Shown here in pieces: positions 1 through 5,358 of a DNA stretch of 6,614 bases (its first letter is position 1; the number at the start of each line of letters is the position of its first letter). The notes beneath the pieces are model-generated. The model did no database searches, had not been told where the DNA came from, and saw nothing but the letters and a program-made list of their open reading frames with translations. The DNA comes from Phycisphaerales bacterium (lineage in GTDB: Bacteria > Planctomycetota > Phycisphaerae > Phycisphaerales > UBA1924), in contig JAESUL010000088.1 of NCBI GenBank assembly GCA_016763115.1, positions 1 through 6,614 on the forward strand. Direction: 5' to 3'. The position numbers were made by a program, and so were the translations under genes.

Positions 1-79
1 ATTCTCTCGGCAATCCATGGCATTGGCATGATAATGGCCCAGAAAAGCAGCGGATACTAGCCTTACCCATTCAGGCGCA

Positions 80-397
80 ATGGATTATGTCCGCACTGCC
101 AAGGCCAAGGGGGTCTCGGGTCCCGATGTGGTGATGAAGCATGTGTTCCGCAACTCGTTGCTGCCGTTGATTACGATGTTCGTGACGATTTTCCCTGCGA
201 TGCTTGCGGGGTCGATTGTGATCGAGAAGATTTTTACCATTCATGGGATGGGCAGCTTGACACTCGAAGCGATTACGCTGAGGGATCGTGAGTTGTTGCT
301 CGCGACCACCATGATGATCGCGGGGGTGAATCTGCTCGCGTTGCTGCTGGCCGATATCCTTTACGCTTTCGCAGATCCGAGGATTTCTTACCAATGA
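80..397 (+). CDS. OppB/DppB-type ABC transporter permease, C-terminal fragment
   Basis: This is the last part of an inner-membrane permease of the binding-protein-dependent peptide/nickel importer family; it would form half of the translocation channel with the next gene product. The visible 105 residues contain the EAA coupling helix that contacts the ATPase (DYVRTAKAKG at 2-11, then HVFRNSLLPL at 21-30), two hydrophobic segments (about 27-47 and 72-95) and the family ending ADPRIS. Full-length members have about 300-340 residues, so about two thirds is absent. Position 80 is the first ATG in frame, but family-like residues (SLTHSGAMDY) continue upstream to about 62, so it is probably not the natural start. 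The frame is closed by TGA at 29-31 and TAA at 32-34, which points to a frameshift, a decayed gene or an assembly join. The stop overlaps the next start as ATGA (394-397). Family assignment is secure; intactness is not. Confidence 0.85.
   Translation: MDYVRTAKAKGVSGPDVVMKHVFRNSLLPLITMFVTIFPAMLAGSIVIEKIFTIHGMGSLTLEAITLRDRELLLATTMMIAGVNLLALLLADILYAFADPRISYQ
379..383 (+). promoter_or_regulatory. Shine-Dalgarno site of the OppC-type gene
   Basis: GAGGA lies 10 bases before the ATG at 394, inside the end of the preceding permease gene. With the ATGA stop/start overlap it supports translational coupling of the two permease subunits and fixes the start of the second one. Confidence 0.55.
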
Positions 398-2100
398 GTG
401 CATCCAAGGAAGAACTGCAATCGGTCACCGGCGTGCAACTCGCCCAGGGCATCGGGCACAAGCCTACCCAGGGATTCTGGGCCGAGGCTTGGGCACAGGT
501 GCTCACAAAGTGGGGTGCGTTGATCGGGATCGGATGGGTTGCGATCATCGCGTTCTTTGCGATCTTTGCGCCGCTGATCGCCAGCGGGCACCCGCTGATT
601 ATGTGGGAGATCGGCGAGGGCGGCGAGAAAACGATGAGCTCGCCTCTGGTCGATGCGCTGAGCGGGGCCGATGTGGTGCTGCTCGCGTGGGGCCTTGTGG
701 TGCCGATTTTTCTGATGCTCCCGATGATCAAGCTCACGCGGAGCGAACGGCTGCGGATTCTGATCGCCGGGGGGCTCCAGAGCGCGGTGATTACGGTGCT
801 CGCTGGGGTGATGAGGGCGCGATATGCGGGGATCTATGTTTCCGATGAGATGCGAGAGTTTGAGCAGAGTGCGGGCTTTGTCCCGAAGATGACAATACTC
901 ATTGCCGTCATTTCCATCATCCCATTCTTGTTCATTGCGATATGGGTGTACAAAAGTTGGTGGCGGAGCTCGATGGTGGTCATGGTGGCGATCGTGGTGG
1001 CGTTGCTTGTGGGATGGAAATGGTCGCCGACGCTGCCCAACTTTGATTACCGTGCTCTCCAGGCATCCGGTGAGATCGAGGCTGTGTACACGCTGGTCCC
1101 CTATTCGCCAAGCCAGGGCTCGTCGACGATGTACAATCGTGAGCCGGGTGCGACGCCGATGTTCGCGTTGTGGGAAAAGTTCGAGAACCAGATGCGTTTG
1201 GACAACGAGCACCGGGCGATGTATTCCGATGAACAACTCAGCAGCATGGTGGTCGATGAAGCGGTCTTTGCCCGGCTTCGTTCGGTCGCGCCGTCGCTGA
1301 CCTCTTTGATGTCTGAACCAGTCGCTGGAGTGATTGAGGGCTTCGAGAACGCACATGCAGATGGCTCAATCCCCACACTTATCGAGTTGAAGGGCGCGAT
1401 TACCGAGTACAAATCCCCCGGGCATTTCCTTGGCACCGATGTGTTTGGGCAAGATGTGCTCTCGCAGATGCTCCATGCGTGCCGGCTGTCAATCTCGATT
1501 GGATTGGTCTCGACAAGTATCGCGGTCACGATCGGCGTTGTTGTTGGTGCGATCATGGGGTACTTTGGGGGGATTATTGACCTGCTGCTCTACCGCGTGG
1601 TCGAGGTGTTCATGGCGATCCCGGTGTTGTTCTTGCTGATCGTGGCGGCTGGAGTGTTGCCGAGAAATATTTATATTATGATGGCGATCATCGGGTGCTT
1701 TACCTGGACGGGTGCGGCGAGGTTTGTCCGCGCCGAGTTCATGAAACTCCGCAATGTTGATTACATCCAGTCGGCCCGAGCGATGGGGCTGCCGTTGCGG
1801 TCCATCCTGTTCAAGCACATGCTTCCCAACGGCGTGACCCCCGTGCTCGTCGAGGCATCCTTTGCCATCGCCGCGGCGATCTTGATCGAGGCAACCCTGA
1901 GCTACCTCGGGCTTGGCCCGGCGAACCAGGCGAGTTGGGGGCTGTTGCTAAGCAACGCAACGGGCGATACCGGCGCGTTTGTCTGGTGGCTCGCGATCTT
2001 CCCCGGCGGGGCGATTTTCTTGACCGCGCTCGCCTACAACCTGATCGGCGAAGCGCTCCGCGATGCGGTTGATCCTAAACTGAAGAAAGCACGCGTTTGA
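394..2100 (+). CDS. OppC/DppC-type ABC transporter permease, enlarged with N-terminal insertions
   Basis: Second inner-membrane permease of a peptide/nickel-family ABC importer, expected to pair with the upstream OppB-type subunit. The conserved BPD_transp_1 domain fills about residues 344-565: HFLGTDVFGQDV (344-355), MGYFGG (388-393), the EAA helix (DYIQSARAMGLPLRSILFKH, 456-475), ATLSYLGLG (500-508), and the ending AYNLIGEALRDAVDP (547-561). The first membrane segment is at about 42-64. Between it and the conserved domain is extra material: about four more hydrophobic stretches (about 94-112, 121-141, 166-187, 193-208) and a soluble, partly acidic stretch at about 242-340. The insert divides the family's usual PYSP and LGTD elements. 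Ordinary OppC proteins have about 280-310 residues; this has 568, in one uninterrupted frame. The start is supported by GAGGA at 379-383 and the ATGA overlap. The role of the inserts is unknown; a similar enlargement in planctomycete relatives is a recollection, not checked. Confidence 0.93.
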   Translation: MSASKEELQSVTGVQLAQGIGHKPTQGFWAEAWAQVLTKWGALIGIGWVAIIAFFAIFAPLIASGHPLIMWEIGEGGEKTMSSPLVDALSGADVVLLAWGLVVPIFLMLPMIKLTRSERLRILIAGGLQSAVITVLAGVMRARYAGIYVSDEMREFEQSAGFVPKMTILIAVISIIPFLFIAIWVYKSWWRSSMVVMVAIVVALLVGWKWSPTLPNFDYRALQASGEIEAVYTLVPYSPSQGSSTMYNREPGATPMFALWEKFENQMRLDNEHRAMYSDEQLSSMVVDEAVFARLRSVAPSLTSLMSEPVAGVIEGFENAHADGSIPTLIELKGAITEYKSPGHFLGTDVFGQDVLSQMLHACRLSISIGLVSTSIAVTIGVVVGAIMGYFGGIIDLLLYRVVEVFMAIPVLFLLIVAAGVLPRNIYIMMAIIGCFTWTGAARFVRAEFMKLRNVDYIQSARAMGLPLRSILFKHMLPNGVTPVLVEASFAIAAAILIEATLSYLGLGPANQASWGLLLSNATGDTGAFVWWLAIFPGGAIFLTALAYNLIGEALRDAVDPKLKKARV

Positions 2101-2115
2101 TGCGTGATGTGTCCC

Positions 2116-2120
2116 GGAGA
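2116..2120 (+). promoter_or_regulatory. Shine-Dalgarno site of the OppD-type ATPase gene
   Basis: GGAGA sits 8 bases before the ATG at 2129, within the 28-bp gap after the permease stop. It supports 2129 as the start rather than the internal in-frame ATGs at 2144 (codon 6) or 2192 (codon 22). Confidence 0.6.
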
Positions 2121-2128
2121 ACTACCCA

Positions 2129-3265
2129 ATGAGTGATGCAACGATGCAAAAATCAAGCCCCAAGAAGTCCGGTGTTGCGGTGCAGCCGTTGATGCAGGTT
2201 AAGAACCTCGCCGTCTCATTCGACAACGGATCCGGGCCTCGAATCCAGGCGGTCGATGGCGTCATGATGACGATCTATCCTCGCCAGACCTTTGCGGTCG
2301 TTGGTGAATCCGGGTGCGGCAAATCCGTCACCGCGATGAGTTCGATGCAACTCGTTCCACGCCCGCCGGGCCGCTTTGACCGAGGCGAGATCCTCTTTCG
2401 CAAGTCCGACGAGGATGGCGGGCAGGTGGTCAACCTGCTCGAAATGAGCGAAGCGGAGATGCGAGCGGTGCGTGGCAACGACATCGCGATGATCTTCCAA
2501 GAGCCGATGACAAGCCTCAACCCCGTCTACACCGTCGGCGACCAGATCGTCGAAGCAATCACCTTGCACCGCGACGCGACCTCTAGAGAAGCCTGGCAGA
2601 TCGGTATCGAAGCGATGAATGATGTCGGGATTCCTGACCCCGAAAATCGGATGAAAGCCTATCCGCATCAGTTCTCTGGCGGTATGCGTCAACGGGTGAT
2701 GATCGCGATGGCGCTGGCGTGTCGCCCGCGTTTGCTGCTTGCCGACGAGCCCACCACCGCGCTCGATGTCACCATCCAGGCGCAGATCCTCGAGTTGCTC
2801 AAGGACCTCAAGGCCGAGCGGGATATGGGCATGATGCTGATCACCCACGACCTTGGTGTCGTTGCAGAGAATGCTGATGTTGTCTGCGTGATGTACGCCG
2901 GTCGTGTGGTCGAGTTTGCCAATGTTTACGATATCTTTGATAATCCCAGACACCCCTACACACGCGGGCTGCTCGCCAGCATCCCAACAATCGGGCACCT
3001 CAAAGATCGTCTGGTCACGATCACCGAGGTCGTTGATAACCCCGAAGAGTTCAAGAAACTGCCGGGCGCCGATCAGGGGATCACCCCGTGGTGGCCCTGG
3101 CATGAGCCGCCCAAGGATCTCAAGAAGCGTGACGAGCCGGCAGGCGATTATGTGCTGCGGAAAGTTGCCAAAGATCATTGGGTCGGTGTGTGGCGGACCG
3201 AAGCGGTCGCCGACGACAACAGCCCGCCGCCGGATCTGTCATTCTGCATCTCGGACCAGGAATAG
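2129..3265 (+). CDS. OppD/DppD-type ABC transporter ATP-binding protein
   Basis: Cytoplasmic ATPase that powers the importer formed with the two upstream permeases. All nucleotide-binding motifs are intact: Walker A GESGCGKS (59-66), Q-loop Q124 in MIFQEPMTSLNP, signature FSGGMRQR (182-189), Walker B LLLADEP (202-208) with catalytic E207, D-loop ALD (211-213) and switch histidine H240 in LITHDLG. The peptide-transporter C-terminal element follows (NPRHPYTRGLLASIP, 272-286). At 378 aa it is slightly longer than typical OppD (about 320-340). The end is odd: where family members usually carry a short cysteine-containing motif of the CxFxxRC type, this protein has GITPWWPWHEPP (317-328) and a further tail of about 50 residues with WVGVWRTE (351-358). 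The only cysteine near the end is C373. It sits 28 bp after the permease gene and 12 bp before the next gene, so it is almost certainly in the same operon. No OppF partner lies in the window; the protein may work as a homodimer or with an ATPase encoded elsewhere. Confidence 0.95.
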   Translation: MSDATMQKSSPKKSGVAVQPLMQVKNLAVSFDNGSGPRIQAVDGVMMTIYPRQTFAVVGESGCGKSVTAMSSMQLVPRPPGRFDRGEILFRKSDEDGGQVVNLLEMSEAEMRAVRGNDIAMIFQEPMTSLNPVYTVGDQIVEAITLHRDATSREAWQIGIEAMNDVGIPDPENRMKAYPHQFSGGMRQRVMIAMALACRPRLLLADEPTTALDVTIQAQILELLKDLKAERDMGMMLITHDLGVVAENADVVCVMYAGRVVEFANVYDIFDNPRHPYTRGLLASIPTIGHLKDRLVTITEVVDNPEEFKKLPGADQGITPWWPWHEPPKDLKKRDEPAGDYVLRKVAKDHWVGVWRTEAVADDNSPPPDLSFCISDQE

Positions 3266-3267
3266 CC

Positions 3268-3273
3268 GGAGGA
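3268..3273 (+). promoter_or_regulatory. Shine-Dalgarno site of the glycosyltransferase-like gene
   Basis: GGAGGA begins 2 bases after the ATPase stop (3263-3265) and ends 4 bases before the ATG at 3278. The near-consensus sequence decides the start; the spacing is somewhat short. Confidence 0.65.
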
Positions 3274-3277
3274 TCGC

Positions 3278-4372
3278 ATGCGAGTTCTGCTGTTGGCCGA
3301 TCGGGTGTTTGCTGCTCACGAGCGTGTGCTTATCGAGCGGATCGCGGTCGGGCTTGTCGCCGAAGGCATTGATGTCCATTGTGCATTGCCCGCCCACCGC
3401 CAGGGCTCGGGCACGCCGTTCACACTTGCGCGTCAGCCGGTCGTGTACAACGATCGGGGGTTGGCGTTCACGCGTCGAATTCGGGCAGCCCAAATAGCGC
3501 GTCAGGTGGTGGGTGATTCCAAATCGGTCCAGGACGGGATGGATATGGTCCATGTCTTTGGTGGGTCGGCGTGGGGTATGGGACGCGAACTCGGCGATCT
3601 CTTTGGGTGCCCGGTTGCCTATGAGGTTTGGCGTGAAGGGATGGTCGAGCGAGCGGCGCGCGTCTATCTACGAAATCCGAACGACTCTGGATTCTTTGCG
3701 CCAGACACACCCATCGAGCAATCGCTCATAGGTTCGGGTGTTGGTTCGGCGACGCGGCTTACGCATTGGGGCGCGAGCGTGGCGCAAAGCACCGGAGAAC
3801 TCCTTGCGCAAGGGCGCGACCATACCGTGGTGCTTGTCAGCTCGGGGCGTGATCGGGATCGGTGTATTGCAGCGTTCGAGGGGCTCGTGTCCGCGATCGG
3901 ATCGCGCGAGGATGTGCTGATATTTGTCAATACCCAGGCCGCCGAGCAAGGCGGGATCTGGAAGCGTGCCAAACAACTCGGGGTGCTTGAAAAGTTGACG
4001 GTTGTTCAGCAGATGGAAGATCGTCGAGACCTGGTGCTTCGGTGTGATCTGATGGTGTACCCCGACCAACGCCACGAGCACCGCACCATCCTTCTCGATG
4101 CAATGGGGCATGGGCTGGGCGTGATTGCGGCCCACGATGACCAGGTTTCTGTCTTGATCAACCACGAAACAGCGCTGCTGGTCGAATCTGCAACCAGCGA
4201 GCAGTGGGGGCAGCGGATTTCCGAGCTCCTTGATAATCCTGACGATGCACGCCGGCTTGGGCGCAGCGCAAGGTTGTATATCCAGCAGCATCGGCGCACC
4301 GGTGTTCACGCCGTATCGCTCGTTGATGCCTACTCATGGATGACCGAATCGGGCTCGTTGGCTGTCCGATAA
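3278..4372 (+). CDS. Divergent GT-B fold, GT4-like glycosyltransferase
   Basis: Probable cytoplasmic sugar-transferase-like protein of 364 aa; donor and acceptor are unknown. The N-terminal half starts with a Rossmann-type strand and helix (MRVLLLADRVFAAHERVLIE at 1-20, then GLVAEGIDVHCALP at 25-38) and has DMVHVFGG (89-96), as in GT4 enzymes. A second Rossmann domain begins near 183 (HTVVLVSSGRDRDR). It contains LGVLEKLTVV (234-243), CDLMVYP (256-262) and LLDAMGHGLGVIAAHDD (272-288), followed by ETALLVES (297-304), the counterpart of the family's donor-site stretch. The residues that usually form the EX7E pair are altered: D274 stands for the second Glu, and H266 lies at the first position with E267 beside it. 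The usual lysine-glycine after the second-domain strand is absent. It may therefore have unusual chemistry or be non-catalytic. No signal peptide or membrane segment is seen. It lies 12 bp behind the ABC ATPase with a strong ribosome-binding site, so it is probably the last gene of that operon. Fold fairly sure; activity unsure. Confidence 0.72.
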   Translation: MRVLLLADRVFAAHERVLIERIAVGLVAEGIDVHCALPAHRQGSGTPFTLARQPVVYNDRGLAFTRRIRAAQIARQVVGDSKSVQDGMDMVHVFGGSAWGMGRELGDLFGCPVAYEVWREGMVERAARVYLRNPNDSGFFAPDTPIEQSLIGSGVGSATRLTHWGASVAQSTGELLAQGRDHTVVLVSSGRDRDRCIAAFEGLVSAIGSREDVLIFVNTQAAEQGGIWKRAKQLGVLEKLTVVQQMEDRRDLVLRCDLMVYPDQRHEHRTILLDAMGHGLGVIAAHDDQVSVLINHETALLVESATSEQWGQRISELLDNPDDARRLGRSARLYIQQHRRTGVHAVSLVDAYSWMTESGSLAVR

Positions 4373-4382
4373 GGCTCGATGC

Positions 4383-4397
4383 GTCTGGTAACCAGAC
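4383..4397. repeat. Perfect inverted repeat GTCTGGT-A-ACCAGAC after the operon
   Basis: Two 7-base arms flank a single central A, starting 11 bases after the glycosyltransferase-like stop. As RNA it would form a short stem of five or six pairs. No T-tract follows on either strand (CCTAAAGACGAAAA comes next on the + strand), so it is not a classical intrinsic terminator. It could be a weak terminator, a 3'-end stabilising hairpin or a dyad operator for the downstream gene. A chance palindrome cannot be excluded from one copy. Confidence 0.45.
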
Positions 4398-4536
4398 CCT
4401 AAAGACGAAAATGCACACATGATTGGTATTCATGGTTGCCAATGTGCTGTATTCGCGCACACTTGATTGCAGCGGGTCAATACATCACGGACGCAGTCCA
4501 TCGGTGTTCCTCCCACAGACCCCGCCACAACAAAAT

Positions 4537-4542
4537 AGGAGA
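4537..4542 (+). promoter_or_regulatory. Shine-Dalgarno site of the hypothetical secreted-protein gene
   Basis: AGGAGA ends 6 bases before the ATG at 4549. It supports 4549 (or the adjacent ATG at 4552) over the overlapping out-of-frame ATG at 4542. Confidence 0.65.
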
Positions 4543-4548
4543 TGAAGC

Positions 4549-5325
4549 ATGATGCTAACAACACTCATCGGAGCCGCGCTGATCGCGTTTGGCCCGACCC
4601 CGACAACGACTGTCCGTCCCGCTGCCGACATTATCGAGATCCGTGCGGGGATGTTCGATGGCGCAGAGGGCATCCGCCGAGACCAGATCCGCTACTCCAA
4701 CGACACCAAGGGTGTTGTGGTTGCCGAGATGGGCCAGGACGGGCGTGTGAACTGGAACGCACCGAGCGATCGCGAACGCCTCGGCGGGCACGATGCGCCG
4801 TCGTTGATCTATGTCCGAGTATTCGATGGTGTCTTTGCCATCGACCCGTTCGTCGTGATGCCCGTCGGTGACATCACCGCGATGCGAGCACTCTTTATGG
4901 GATCGTCGCTTGAAACAGATCGAGCGTTGTTTGGTCGCAGACAGATCGAACGCACCAAGGAACTCTTCGAGCGCCTCGAGTACGCCCGCAAGAGCTGGCT
5001 CCGTGAGAACGGGTACTACCTGCCCAGGACCGTGACGCGGACCAATGCATCAGCCACGGCTGCAAACTCACGGACAAACATTGAGCCGGTCATGAAGTTC
5101 GAGCGTCCTGTGGACATGCCTCGTGGGCGTTCGTTCGAGGAGGTCAATGCGACTCCCGTGATCGACTCGACGACGACGGTTTCGCGTTCGTTGCTGGACA
5201 CCGACGAGCCGATCCGGATCTCGATGCCGATGGGCACCGCTGCGGATGTGGTCGCCGAGGCCGAGTCCAAGACGAGCGAGCCCACGGAGGATGAGGAATC
5301 ATCGACCGAGATCGCCGCGAAGTAA
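4549..5325 (+). CDS. Hypothetical exported protein with acidic C-terminal tail
   Basis: I do not recognise a family for this 258-aa protein. Residues 2-15 (MLTTLIGAALIAFG) are hydrophobic and are followed by a Pro/Thr-rich stretch and an Ala pair (PTPTTTVRPAA, 16-26). This resembles a short secretion signal with possible cleavage near 26, although the region before the hydrophobic core lacks a positive charge. The middle part (about 27-130) looks globular, with predicted strands such as PSLIYVRVFDGVFAIDPFVV (84-103). A charged helical stretch follows at about 128-155 (rich in R, E, K; ERTKELFERLEYARKSWLRE). From about 162 the sequence is low in hydrophobics and rich in Thr, Ser, Ala and Pro, ending in an acidic, probably disordered tail (ESKTSEPTEDEESSTE, 239-254). 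Cysteine is absent, which suits an exported protein but is not diagnostic. A good Shine-Dalgarno site supports the start. The following xseA frame begins within tens of bases on the same strand, so cotranscription is likely; the context does not suggest a function. Confidence 0.75.
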   Translation: MMLTTLIGAALIAFGPTPTTTVRPAADIIEIRAGMFDGAEGIRRDQIRYSNDTKGVVVAEMGQDGRVNWNAPSDRERLGGHDAPSLIYVRVFDGVFAIDPFVVMPVGDITAMRALFMGSSLETDRALFGRRQIERTKELFERLEYARKSWLRENGYYLPRTVTRTNASATAANSRTNIEPVMKFERPVDMPRGRSFEEVNATPVIDSTTTVSRSLLDTDEPIRISMPMGTAADVVAEAESKTSEPTEDEESSTEIAAK

Positions 5326-5358
5326 GCCGATGGGATGGATCGCTGGTATGCTCTGGCT

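Larger units (their letters stand above)
4373..4548. other. Intergenic region between the transporter operon and the hypothetical gene
   Basis: This 176-bp gap is the longest non-coding stretch. It is locally more AT-rich than its neighbours and should hold the operon end and the start signals of the next gene. It contains a perfect inverted repeat at 4383-4397 and an imperfect one at about 4416-4445 (ATTGGTA paired with TGCCAAT, plus CAC/GTG after a 3-base bulge). A Shine-Dalgarno site lies at 4537-4542. TTGCCA at 4436-4441 resembles a -35 box, but no good -10 box stands at the right spacing, so no promoter is called. No credible ORF or structured RNA family was recognised. Confidence 0.6.

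Noticed and set aside
388..1356. Long minus-strand open frame of 322 codons opposite the OppC-type gene
   Set aside because: Its product is rich in His, Arg, Gln and Pro with no domain, and it lies antisense to a clearly conserved permease. Such open antisense frames are expected opposite GC-rich coding sequence.
2216..3178. Minus-strand open frame of 320 codons opposite the OppD-type ATPase
   Set aside because: It lies entirely within the ATPase gene, whose Walker, signature and HPYT motifs prove the + strand is coding. The antisense product shows no recognisable motif.
2904..3497. Plus-strand open frame of 197 codons spanning the ATPase/glycosyltransferase junction
   Set aside because: It overlaps two well-supported genes in another frame, and its Ser/Arg/Cys-rich composition is typical of an out-of-frame reading.
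4383..4415. Inverted repeat considered as an intrinsic terminator
   Set aside because: The stem is short and followed by CCTAAAGACGAAAA rather than a T-run on the + strand, so a classical terminator is not supported.
4416..4445. Imperfect ATTGGTA/TGCCAAT dyad considered as a riboswitch or operator
   Set aside because: It is short, bulged and includes a G-U pair, with no conserved riboswitch core that I can recognise; it could easily be chance.
4436..4470. TTGCCA as a sigma-70 -35 box for the hypothetical gene
   Set aside because: No convincing -10 hexamer occurs 16-18 bases downstream, so a promoter call is not justified.
4542..4871. Alternative ATG and open frame (109 codons) overlapping the start of the hypothetical gene
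   Set aside because: The product is Arg/Cys-rich shadow sequence, and the Shine-Dalgarno site overlaps its ATG, leaving no spacing. The frame from 4549 has a signal-like start and balanced composition.
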